Assembly: GCF_000721235.1 (NCBI RefSeq) | Contig: NZ_JOFH01000016.1 | Coordinates: 1 to 64,000 of the forward strand | Direction: 5' to 3' | Length of the DNA: 64,000 bases | From: Streptomyces olivaceus | GTDB taxonomy: Bacteria > Actinomycetota > Actinomycetes > Streptomycetales > Streptomycetaceae | Part shown: one piece after another, positions 53,641-60,974 of the stretch | Layout: the number at the start of each line of letters is the position of its first letter | How positions within the stretch are numbered: the stretch's first letter is position 1 | Notes under the pieces: model-generated | What the model was told of the DNA's origin: nothing | The model's database searches: none | Seen by the model: the letters and a program-made list of their open reading frames with translations, nothing else | Made by a program: the position numbers and the translations under genes

Positions 53641-54447
53641 ATGATCAGATCCGGAGCGGTGCCCACGAACGGATTGTCGCCGGTCTACGACGAGACCGGT
53701 GCCGCGTCCGCGAGGTTCCTGCTGTGGCTCCGCCAGGAGACCGGGGAGACTCACGGGCACCGTGTGGCCAGCTCCGCCTATGCCCACCACGAGCGCTGCA
53801 CCCTGGAGTTGGTCGAGGACGTCGTGGAACGCCTGGCCGCGCTCGGCTGGATCACCGTGCACAACGACTCCGGCGCCGTACCGCCGCTGGTCAGTCCGAC
53901 CACCACGGGCCTCGACGAGGCGGGGGTGTGGGACGAGGCGTACGACGACCGCGAGTCCCGCCGCCGTTACGCCAAGGCGGCCCTGTTCGCCTGGTGGGAC
54001 CGGGTCGGCCAGTACGGCGACGGAGGGGCCGGTGCCGAGGACTTCCTCTGGGCGCGGGAGGCCTTCTACTGCGGCCGGCAGCTCGCCTTCGAGGACCTGG
54101 ATTACGCCAAGGACCACCTGGACCTGCCCGCCCCCATGCATGTCGGCGTCATGGAGCAGGGCGCCGGAGTCTTCCTCTCCTTCGAGCAGCTGGCCAGGCT
54201 CGTGCAGGCGTCCCGCCCCGATCTCTCGGAGAGCGACAGCGAGTTGCGGCAGGTGCGCGACCTCGCCGCCGCGCTGACGGATGCCTCGCGCAGCGGCGCC
54301 GAGCCCGATCCGGGCGCCGTGGAGCGCTTCCTGGAGCACAGCCGGGACCTCGTGCAGGCCGGTTCGAGGTCGGTGGGCTCCATGGGCCGGGACATGGCCT
54401 CCGGCATGCTGTCGGACCTCCTCGGCTCCCTGCTGAGGCTGGGATGA
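53641..54447 (+). CDS. Cassette gene 1: winged-helix-like protein of unknown family
   Basis: 268 residues from ATG 53641 with GGGGGA upstream; ATG 53611 would add ten. Residues about 20-90 (ARFLLWLRQETGE..., TLELVEDVVERLAALGWITVHN, PPLVSPTTTGLDEAG) have the shape of a winged helix ending in a typical wing. Residues 90-268 are helical, with SFEQLARLVQASRPDLSESDSELRQVRDL and a Ser/Met-rich tail. No enzyme motif. I do not recognise the family. It overlaps gene 2 by four bases (ATGA), so it is co-translated with the NTPase. An adaptor or DNA-binding role is plausible. Confidence 0.7.
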   Translation: MIRSGAVPTNGLSPVYDETGAASARFLLWLRQETGETHGHRVASSAYAHHERCTLELVEDVVERLAALGWITVHNDSGAVPPLVSPTTTGLDEAGVWDEAYDDRESRRRYAKAALFAWWDRVGQYGDGGAGAEDFLWAREAFYCGRQLAFEDLDYAKDHLDLPAPMHVGVMEQGAGVFLSFEQLARLVQASRPDLSESDSELRQVRDLAAALTDASRSGAEPDPGAVERFLEHSRDLVQAGSRSVGSMGRDMASGMLSDLLGSLLRLG

Positions 54448-56714
54448 CCGCCCCCTTCGGCCCGGCGCCGACGGCGGACAGTCAGATCCCGGAGGTGTAC
54501 GCACGCCAGCCCGTGCTGCACCGGCTCGTGCCACGGATGGTCGGCCTGGACCGCGACCGCCACCGCAGGCGCGCACACCACGAGTTCGCCGACGACCTGC
54601 CGGTGGTACTCCTCAGTGGCCGGCACGGCACCGGAAAGAGCGCCATGCTGGACGACCTCCAGCAGGCCTACGCACCCGAGACCGGCACCTGGCCGGGCCC
54701 GCGCGTGCCCTTCGCCCGGATCAACTGCACGGAGCTGCAGGAACAGGCCAGGGTCGGGCCGGAGATGTCCAACAACTCCTACGCGGTGGAGATGCTGGTC
54801 GAGCTGGTCGCCCAGTTGTCCCGTCCCGTCGCCGGGTTCGGCGGGCTGCGCTTCCCCCGTACCACCGCCGGCCTGCTCGCCGTGGTGTCCGCCCGCCGCC
54901 CGGGCCACGACGGCGAACTGCGGGTGGCCGACCGGCACGCGGCCACCCTGATGGGCGTTCCGCCGGACACGCGGCCGCGCCCCACCTGGGACGCGCTGTT
55001 CCGCCCCGCGCTGCCCGCACCCCCCGACGGCGGCTCCCCCGACCCCGCGGCGTTCCCCGAGGCGGCCGTGCGCACCTTCCTGGGCGGACAGCGCCGCAGG
55101 CACTCCCCGGGGCTCGCCTCCGGTCGGCTGGTCGGTTGGTACGAGACCTACCGCAGCGAGGCCGACAACCGGCTGCGCGGACTGCCTCCGGGCGCCTCGG
55201 GACAGCCGCGCCCGGTGCCGGCGGCGGAGCGCGCACCGGCCGTGGCCCGGATGTGCCAGGAGTTCCACCAGGGCCGCGGCTTCCGCCGCGGCGTCGAACG
55301 CATGCTGACGGCGGCCTTCCTGGAGGACGTGCGCTACGGGCGCTTACGGCGCGCGAACCGCACCCCGCGTCCCCTGGTGCTCCTGGACAACGTGCACACG
55401 GACGCCGGCCGCGACTTCCTCGAACTGCTCCTGGAGCAGCGGGCCCGGTCCGGCGGCGCCCGCGACCGGATGGTGGTGATCGCCACCGAGCTGCACGGCG
55501 ACGACGCTCCGGACGCCCGGGGCGACGGCCCCGCCGGAGAGGACGCCCCCTACCCGCAGGCGGCCCGGCGCTCACTGCACGACATGGGCACGGACTCCGG
55601 CTGGACCCGTCACGGCACCGCGCCCTCGGCGGGCGTACTGCTCCTGCCGCTGCCCCCGCTGGAGTGCGAGCACCTGGAGCGGATGCTCAGGCGCGACGAC
55701 CGCGCCTCCTTCGACCCGTACATCGCCAACGCGGTGCACGACCTGACCCGGGGGCATCCGATGGGCGCCCGCAGGCTGTGCGAGGCGGTGGTGGACCGGT
55801 CCCGTACCGAGGAGTGGGTGGCGGCCGAGGAACTGCTCGACCTGGCCCACTCCAGCAGGGCCGGGGAGTCCGTCGTCTGGGGGCTGCTCGACACCCTCGT
55901 CGGCAGCGAATACCACGACGAGCTGTGCCTGTTCTCCCTGGCCTGGGACCGGGAGGCCGCCGAGCGGCTGGCCGAGCGATGGGTGCCGCGCCGCATCGAC
56001 GGGCTGCCCGCGGCCGACGGTGCCGCCGCCCAGCTGGAGCGGGAGCGCTGGTCGCGCGGACCGGGCAGCCGGCCCTTCATCACCGACCGCTTTCTGCGCG
56101 CGCTGCTGGTGCACCAGATGCGCAGCGGACGCGGCGGCCGGGGCGTGGACTGGTCCGGCGCGCACGCCCTGCTCGCCGACCACCACCGGCAGCGGGCGGA
56201 GGGCCGCTCGGGACGGTCGGCGCGCGACGAGTGGTCGCGTTTCCTGTGGCACCGGCTGGCCGCGGGGCAGGCGCCGGAGGTCGTCGACCGGCTGCACGCG
56301 GAGTTCCTCCGGCACGACGGCGACGCGGTCGACTGGCTGCACGTCCTGCGGACCGTCGCCCATGCGCCGCGCCCGCCGGGCAACAGCTGGTTCGAGCAGT
56401 GCCAGGAGGTCGCCCGGGGACGCCGGGACCTGCTCCAGTATCGGGCCGACCCGGGTACGGGCCTGGAGAAGCAGGCCGTCAACCGGCTGCTGCACGCCCT
56501 GTGGTACGCGGCGGACGAACTGGCCGAGGCCGACCGGCCCCTGGTCGACCGGATCGGCCAGGACCTGTCCTTCCTCTCCGCCCAGCACCTGACCGGCCGC
56601 GCGGTCCTCGCCCAGGCCGCCATCCGCTGGCCCCGTGCGGTCAAGGACGGCGAGGACTGGCCCCTGGACCACCGCTGGCAGGGAGAAGGAGCGCGCAGGG
56701 GAGGCGCGGCATGA
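54444..56714 (+). CDS. Cassette gene 2: large P-loop (STAND/AAA-like) NTPase
   Basis: 756 residues. Walker A GRHGTGKS lies at 59-66 after VVLLS, and Walker B PLVLLDNVH near 310-318. A 240-residue insert between them holds NCTELQEQARVG, WYETYRSEADNRLRGL and FHQGRGFRRGVERML. After Walker B come a sensor-like VIATELHG and a helical arm-like C-terminal half (LTRGHPMGARRLCEAVVDRS, ITDRFLRALLVHQM, WSRFLWHRLAAG). The general plan is that of STAND or ORC-type signal NTPases. ATGA overlaps on both sides. No nuclease or other effector domain was recognised. Confidence 0.75.
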   Translation: MTAPFGPAPTADSQIPEVYARQPVLHRLVPRMVGLDRDRHRRRAHHEFADDLPVVLLSGRHGTGKSAMLDDLQQAYAPETGTWPGPRVPFARINCTELQEQARVGPEMSNNSYAVEMLVELVAQLSRPVAGFGGLRFPRTTAGLLAVVSARRPGHDGELRVADRHAATLMGVPPDTRPRPTWDALFRPALPAPPDGGSPDPAAFPEAAVRTFLGGQRRRHSPGLASGRLVGWYETYRSEADNRLRGLPPGASGQPRPVPAAERAPAVARMCQEFHQGRGFRRGVERMLTAAFLEDVRYGRLRRANRTPRPLVLLDNVHTDAGRDFLELLLEQRARSGGARDRMVVIATELHGDDAPDARGDGPAGEDAPYPQAARRSLHDMGTDSGWTRHGTAPSAGVLLLPLPPLECEHLERMLRRDDRASFDPYIANAVHDLTRGHPMGARRLCEAVVDRSRTEEWVAAEELLDLAHSSRAGESVVWGLLDTLVGSEYHDELCLFSLAWDREAAERLAERWVPRRIDGLPAADGAAAQLERERWSRGPGSRPFITDRFLRALLVHQMRSGRGGRGVDWSGAHALLADHHRQRAEGRSGRSARDEWSRFLWHRLAAGQAPEVVDRLHAEFLRHDGDAVDWLHVLRTVAHAPRPPGNSWFEQCQEVARGRRDLLQYRADPGTGLEKQAVNRLLHALWYAADELAEADRPLVDRIGQDLSFLSAQHLTGRAVLAQAAIRWPRAVKDGEDWPLDHRWQGEGARRGGAA

Positions 56715-58336
56715 GGGGGCTGCGGGACCGGCGGACCTGGCGCTGGCTGCCACGGCGGCTCCGTTTCCGGGTGCTCGGCCTGGTCGACGTGGTGGTCCTG
56801 TGGACGCTGGTCGCCGCCCTGACGACGGCCGGTGCGTGGTGGGGCCTGGACAGCTACCGGCAGCACCGCGACTACTGCACCGCGAACCGGGACCTGCGGC
56901 GTGCGGGCCAGGAGTGCATCGGCGTCACGGCCGAGGCGTACTCCTTCGACCCGAACCTCGGCGACATCCTCGGCCTCATCAAGGGCGAGAACGAGAGGGC
57001 GCGGACGTCGGGCAAGCCGGTGGTGAGCGTCGCCGTCGTCATGCCGTACACCGCGCAGAGCCCCGGCGCGGCCATGTCGCAGGAGCTGATCCTGCACTCC
57101 CTCCAGGGCGCCTACGTCGCCCAGAAATCCCAGAACGACGGGGACACCGCCGTCCAGTTGCTCTTCGCCAACGTCGGCGAGGACCTGAGCCACTGGAAGA
57201 CCGTGACCGACGCGCTGGCGGCCCGGCGCGGGGGTGACGCACCGGTCGTGGCCGCCATCGGCTTCCCCAACAGCGACGACGCCACGCTCGACGCCGTCGA
57301 GGACGGTCTCGGGCCCGCGCAGATCCCGGCGGTGAGCGCCGTACTCAGCTCCCGCGAGATGGAGAACCCCTACCTGTTCAAGGTCTCGCCCTCCACGGAC
57401 CAGCTCGTCGACGCGCTCCAGCGCTATGTGAGCGCCAACGAGGTCGACCGGAAGAACACGTTCATGATCGCCGACGACCGCGACGACAACTACGTGGCCA
57501 ACCTCCGCCGGGCCTTCCGCCGGGAGTTCGGCGAGCAGTACGGCATCACCCCCGACGAGGTGGAACGGCGGACCGAGACCTACCAGGGCATCAAGGGGCC
57601 CTCGCAGGGCACACCGCAGATCTTCCGGCGGGCGGTGGACGCCATGTGCGCGGTCGACGCCCGCACCGTGTTCCTGGCGGGCCGCGACGCGGATCTGCCG
57701 CCCTTCCTGAAGAGAATCGACGAGGCCAGTTCCTGCGACCGGGGCTCGGACGACGAGCCGCTGCGCATCCTGCGCGTCAGCACCGGCCGCGACCCGGTCA
57801 CCGAGAGCGAGAAGATGCGCGGGATCGCCGAACGCAACAACATCGAGATCGTGACCGCCGTCGCCGTCGACGCACCCGGGTGGCACGCCGGCGCCGTCGG
57901 CGACAAGCAGGTCCCCAAGGCCTTCGCCCGCTTCGCCGCGTCCTACGACGAGCGTTTCGAGGAGGGCCCCGACGCCCTCGACGACGGATACGCCGTGATG
58001 TACCACGACGCGCTCACCGCCGTGGGAACCGCCGTCGCGGCCGCCCGGGACAGCGACATCGACGCCGTGACCCACAACGACGTCTACGACGAACTCCGCC
58101 GGGGCAGCCCCCTGGAGCACTGTGCCGCCGGCTGCGTACCGGGCGCGAGCGGCGTCTTCACGTTCGTCGACGAGAGCGCCGGGGCGGAAGCGAGTGCCGG
58201 GACCGAGCGGGTCGACGGCCTGTGGCCGGTGTGCAAGCCGGTACCCATAGTGACCTTCCCGGTGGAACGCCGAGACAAGTCCCCGCTGTACCGGACCTAC
58301 CAGGTACCGGGAAAGAACACCTGCCCGGCCCCGTGA
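56711..58336 (+). CDS. Cassette gene 3: membrane-anchored periplasmic-binding-fold protein
   Basis: 541 residues. A basic N-terminus, one transmembrane helix at about 22-44 (GLVDVVVLWTLVAALTTAGAWWG) and then an extracytoplasmic type-I periplasmic-binding fold: VVSVAVVMPYTAQSPGAAMSQELILHSLQGAYVA, VVAAIGFPNSDDATLDAVEDGL, IPAVSAVLSSREMENPYLFKVSP, FMIADDRDDNYVANLRRAFRREF. It resembles branched-chain amino acid receptors but has no permease nearby and keeps its anchor as a signal-anchor, not a lipobox. In the cassette it would be the outside sensor for the cytosolic NTPase. The ligand is unknown. Confidence 0.75.
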   Translation: MRGLRDRRTWRWLPRRLRFRVLGLVDVVVLWTLVAALTTAGAWWGLDSYRQHRDYCTANRDLRRAGQECIGVTAEAYSFDPNLGDILGLIKGENERARTSGKPVVSVAVVMPYTAQSPGAAMSQELILHSLQGAYVAQKSQNDGDTAVQLLFANVGEDLSHWKTVTDALAARRGGDAPVVAAIGFPNSDDATLDAVEDGLGPAQIPAVSAVLSSREMENPYLFKVSPSTDQLVDALQRYVSANEVDRKNTFMIADDRDDNYVANLRRAFRREFGEQYGITPDEVERRTETYQGIKGPSQGTPQIFRRAVDAMCAVDARTVFLAGRDADLPPFLKRIDEASSCDRGSDDEPLRILRVSTGRDPVTESEKMRGIAERNNIEIVTAVAVDAPGWHAGAVGDKQVPKAFARFAASYDERFEEGPDALDDGYAVMYHDALTAVGTAVAAARDSDIDAVTHNDVYDELRRGSPLEHCAAGCVPGASGVFTFVDESAGAEASAGTERVDGLWPVCKPVPIVTFPVERRDKSPLYRTYQVPGKNTCPAP

Positions 58337-58343
58337 GCCGACG

Positions 58344-58413
58344 CGATTGGACAGTTCGTCCCGCGCGACACGCCTCCTGTACGGCGTGTCGCGCGGGACA
58401 GACTGTCCAATCG
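58344..58413. terminator. 70-nt near-perfect palindrome closing the cassette
   Basis: CGATTGGACAGT-TCG-TCCCGCGCGACACGCC, 8-base loop, GGCGTGTCGCGCGGGA-CAG-ACTGTCCAATCG. The arms pair over 28 of 31 positions with one 3x3 internal loop. It starts eight bases after the cassette stop. It would terminate transcription, but it is far longer than usual and less GC-rich at its ends, so a mobile-element end or recombination site is an alternative. Confidence 0.75.
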
Positions 58414-58453
58414 CCCCCCGAAAAAGGACGATCCGCCGGGCGCACCTCCGCGT

Positions 58454-58651
58454 TAGGCTGGCCGGATGAGGACCCCGCACGACCAGGCTCTGTAACGACG
58501 AGGCGCTGAGGGCGACGCCGACCGACGTCGCCCTCCCAGGTGTGCCTGCTACGTCCCGCACCGCTTCTTCCTGCTGCTGAAACGCGGTCCCGAGAACACG
58601 CGCAGGCACGGCCCCCTTTCCTCACCGTTGCCAGGAGCGTCTCGTGCCTGC
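58454..58651 (+). promoter_or_regulatory. Leader-peptide attenuator of the rRNA methyltransferase gene
   Basis: A TAGGCT -10-like box (58454-58459) ends six bases before ATG 58466, so the transcript would be leaderless and start with a nine-codon ORF. Hairpin GAGGGCGACG/CGTCGCCCTC (58508-58535) follows. GTGCCTGC (58542-58549) can pair with GCAGGCAC (58602-58609), and the same segment can instead pair with CGTGCCTGC (58643-58651), which contains the methyltransferase GTG start; its ribosome binding site (AGGAG) lies in that loop. These mutually exclusive stems resemble an erm-type translational attenuator. Confidence 0.6.
58466..58495 (+). CDS. Putative nine-residue leader peptide (MRTPHDQAL)
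   Basis: A short ORF starting at the predicted transcription start and ending in TAA, 148 bases before the methyltransferase start codon. A second 12-codon ORF (GTG 58542, MPATSRTASSCC) overlaps the switching segment and could serve instead. Ribosome stalling on either would alter the downstream pairing. Confidence 0.4.
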   Translation: MRTPHDQAL

Positions 58652-59492
58652 CGTGCTTCCCCCTGCCCTCGCACCACTTCTCGACACGCTGCGCTGCCCT
58701 GTGTGCGGCGCCGCTCTCCGCCCCGCCCAAGGCGCACTGCGCTGCCCGACGGGCCATACCTTCAACATCGCCCGCCAGGGCTACGTCAGCCTCCTGACCG
58801 GCGCTCGCGCGCTCAGCGGCGACGACACCGCCATGGTCCAGGCCCGGACCCGGTTCCTCGCCACCGGCACGTACGCCCCCGTCAGCCAAGTCCTGACCCA
58901 CCTGGCCGCCGAGGCCGTGTCCACTCGGGGAACGGTCCTGGATGCCGGCTGCGGCACCGGCTACTACCTCGCCGGCGTGCTCGACCGGCTTCCCACCGCA
59001 CGGGGCCTGGGACTGGACGCATCAGTACGGGCGCTGCGCTCGGCCGCGCGGTCCCACGAGCGAGCCGCTGCGGCAAGCTGGGACGTCTTCCGCCCCCTTC
59101 CGCTGGCGGACCAGGCGGTCGACGTGGTGCTGAACGTGTTCGCGCCGCGCAACCCGCACGAGTTTCACCGCGTCCTGCGGGGGTCCGGCCGCCTGATCGT
59201 GGTCCGGCCCACCCAGCAGCACCTGGCCGAACTACGCGCTCACGTAACGGGGATGGTCACGATCGACCCGGACAAGGAACGGCGCCTGCACCGGGCACTG
59301 GGCCCCTTCTTCGAAGCCGCAGGAACCCGACGCCTTGAGTACACCGCCGAGCTGACCCGCCAGGAAGCCGTCGACCTGGTGGGCATGACGCCCAGCGCGC
59401 GGCACCTCGGTCAGGAGGACCTGGCCGGTCGCGGGGCTCTGCCGGACCGGATCACCGTCTCGGTCCTGGCCACCTCCTACCGCCCGCGGTGA
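58644..59492 (+). CDS. 23S rRNA guanine N1-methyltransferase-like (RlmA/TlrB family)
   Basis: 282 residues from GTG 58644 with AGGAG 7-11 bases upstream. An N-terminal zinc finger (Cys18, Cys21, Cys34, His38 in CPVC...CPTGH) is followed by FNIARQGYVSLLTG, the RlmA signature, and a Rossmann SAM site VLDAGCGTGYYLAGVLDR near 99-116. LNVFAPRNPHEFHRVLRGSGRLIVV matches the catalytic region. RlmA(II)/TlrB enzymes methylate G748 and give tylosin/mycinamicin-type macrolide resistance. The structured leader fits drug-inducible expression. Target base and resistance are inferred from the family. Confidence 0.88.
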   Translation: MPAVLPPALAPLLDTLRCPVCGAALRPAQGALRCPTGHTFNIARQGYVSLLTGARALSGDDTAMVQARTRFLATGTYAPVSQVLTHLAAEAVSTRGTVLDAGCGTGYYLAGVLDRLPTARGLGLDASVRALRSAARSHERAAAASWDVFRPLPLADQAVDVVLNVFAPRNPHEFHRVLRGSGRLIVVRPTQQHLAELRAHVTGMVTIDPDKERRLHRALGPFFEAAGTRRLEYTAELTRQEAVDLVGMTPSARHLGQEDLAGRGALPDRITVSVLATSYRPR

Positions 59493-59496
59493 ACGC

Positions 59497-59676
59497 CTAC
59501 GCGAACTGGCGCAGAAACGCGCGCCATCCGTCGCGGGAGACGGTGAGCAGGGGGCCTTCGTGCTGCTTGCTGTCGCGTACGGCGCGCCCGCCGGGTGCGG
59601 TGTCGGCGACTTCGACGCAGGCGTTCTCCTGCCCCGAGTACGAGGATTTCCAGAAGGGGCTTACGACCTCGGTCAC
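59497..59676 (-). CDS. DUF397-domain protein, orphaned
   Basis: 59 residues from GTG 59676. FWKSSYSGQENACVEVADTAPGGRAVRDSKQHEGPLLTVSRDGWRAFLRQFA is the DUF397 fold in full. These proteins normally follow an Xre/DUF5753 regulator by a four-base overlap and act as its partner (BldB-like or WhiJ-type circuits). Here only the last codons of such a regulator remain upstream, so this copy is orphaned. It is convergent with the methyltransferase gene, four bases away. Confidence 0.88.
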   Translation of the reverse strand: MTEVVSPFWKSSYSGQENACVEVADTAPGGRAVRDSKQHEGPLLTVSRDGWRAFLRQFA

Positions 59677-59800
59677 GATGCGTCTTCCTTCAAGCTCCGG
59701 AGTATGCCCCGGATGAGCTTCCCGCTCCCCTCCGGCGCCAACGCCGACGATCGCAGTAGGTCGAACGCATTGGCGTAAGCGTCGGGAAGGGAACACCGAA
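59673..59800 (-). pseudogene. Remnant of an Xre-type regulator gene
   Basis: Ending at TGA 59673-59675, which overlaps the DUF397 GTG, a frame of about 40 codons reads SLPDAYANAFDLLRSSAL-PE and LIRGILRSLKEDAS, like the C-terminal end of an Xre regulator. The rest of the gene is missing and the DNA upstream is part of another gene on the plus strand. The parent family is inferred from position and end composition. Confidence 0.45.
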
Positions 59801-59809
59801 GGGACGCCG

Positions 59810-60292
59810 GTGCGGCAGTACAGGCATCACCACGGCTACCTCTGGGTCGGCCCCAAGTCCCGCTTCGACCAGGAGGCCCTGCGGCGCCCTCCCCACCCCG
59901 AGCCGCCGCCCGTCGGGAGCCGGCCGGAGGTGGTCGCGCGGTACCGCGAGGTCGCCGCCGAGTTCCCGTCCTGCGACCTGCCGCCGTTGGAGACGCGGAA
60001 CTGGCTGCGCAAGCCGCGTGCGCAGGTGTGCGGCACCTGGGCCGATCCGGCGGAGGCGGCGGGGTGGCTCGGTGAGCGGCTGGCCGAGTACGCGCCCCGC
60101 TTCATGTGCGGCGACGCCCAGCGTGACGTCCGTTGGCTGTCCGGCGTCGCCGCCTCGGCGGAGGCACGCCTCGGGTGGGGCGGGGACGTATCGCTCGGCT
60201 ACTACCTCGAACGCCCCGCGTTCCTCTCCCTCGCCCTGGTGAGCTGCTTCCCGGACGACGAGTCGCAGCCCCTTCCCTGTCCGGGGCCCTGA
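59810..60292 (+). CDS. Conserved hypothetical protein
   Basis: 160 residues from GTG 59810 with GAAGGGA upstream. The start MRQYRHHHGYLWVGPKSRFDQEAL and the middle RPEVVARYREVAAEFPSCDLPPLETRNWLRKPRAQVCGTWADPAEAAGWLGERLAEYAPRF look like a conserved Streptomyces family I have seen annotated as hypothetical. No catalytic motif, signal or transmembrane segment. Function unknown. Confidence 0.65.
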   Translation: MRQYRHHHGYLWVGPKSRFDQEALRRPPHPEPPPVGSRPEVVARYREVAAEFPSCDLPPLETRNWLRKPRAQVCGTWADPAEAAGWLGERLAEYAPRFMCGDAQRDVRWLSGVAASAEARLGWGGDVSLGYYLERPAFLSLALVSCFPDDESQPLPCPGP

Positions 60293-60296
60293 GGGA

Positions 60297-60974
60297 TCAG
60301 GACAGCCCCGCCCCGATGGCGCGGCGGACCGCGTCGGCGCGGTCGCGGATGTGGGCCTTGGCGAAGAGGTTGTTGATGTGGGTCTTGACCGTGGCCTCGC
60401 TGATGAAGAGGGTCTCGGCGATTCCCCGGTTGGACAGGCCCTGGCCGATCAGTGCGAGGACCTCGCGTTCACGGGGTGTGAGGTCGTCGGGGAGGGGCTG
60501 CCGAGCCGCCTGCTCCGTGGCCGGCGCCTTCGCCCGGGCCGTGGCGAGCAGGCGGTCCTGCACCTCCCGGTCCAGTACGGACTGGCCCGCGCCCGCGGCC
60601 CGGATCGCCCGGGTGATGTCCTGGCGGCCCGCGTTCTTGGTCAGGTAGCCGCGGGCCCCGGCACCGAGCGCGCCCAGGATCGACTCGTCGTCGGCGAAGG
60701 TGGTCAGGACGACCACCGCCACCTCCGGATGCTCCTCGCTCAGGCGGCGGGTGGCCTCGATGCCGTCCATCACGGGCATCCTCAGGTCCATCAGCACCAC
60801 GTCGACGGGCCCGGCGGCCACCGCCTCCAGTACCTCGGTGCCGTCCGCGGCCGACGCGACGACGTCGATGTCCTCGGCCAGTCCGAGCACCGCGGCGAGC
60901 GGCTCCCGCACGGCGGCCTGGTCGTCCGCGACGACCACCTTCAACTGCACGGGTTCACCAGCCTGTTCGCTCAT
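60297..60974 (-). CDS. NarL/FixJ-family response regulator
   Basis: 225 residues. Receiver domain: acidic ADDQ near 16-19, phosphoacceptor Asp63 in VLMDLRMPVMDG, Thr in VLTTFADD and Lys in YLTKNAG. A LuxR-type HTH at about 160-222 reads LTPREREVLALIGQGLSNRGIAETLFISEATVKTHINNLFAK. It overlaps the kinase gene (ATGA) and is its cognate partner. Likely targets include the adjacent DrrAB-type exporter, by analogy with similar clusters. Confidence 0.95.
   Translation of the reverse strand: MSEQAGEPVQLKVVVADDQAAVREPLAAVLGLAEDIDVVASAADGTEVLEAVAAGPVDVVLMDLRMPVMDGIEATRRLSEEHPEVAVVVLTTFADDESILGALGAGARGYLTKNAGRQDITRAIRAAGAGQSVLDREVQDRLLATARAKAPATEQAARQPLPDDLTPREREVLALIGQGLSNRGIAETLFISEATVKTHINNLFAKAHIRDRADAVRRAIGAGLS

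Noticed and set aside
53641..58336. Reading the cassette as an ordinary ABC amino-acid importer
   Set aside because: There are no permease genes, the NTPase lacks an ABC signature motif, and the binding-fold protein is held by a transmembrane anchor rather than a lipobox.
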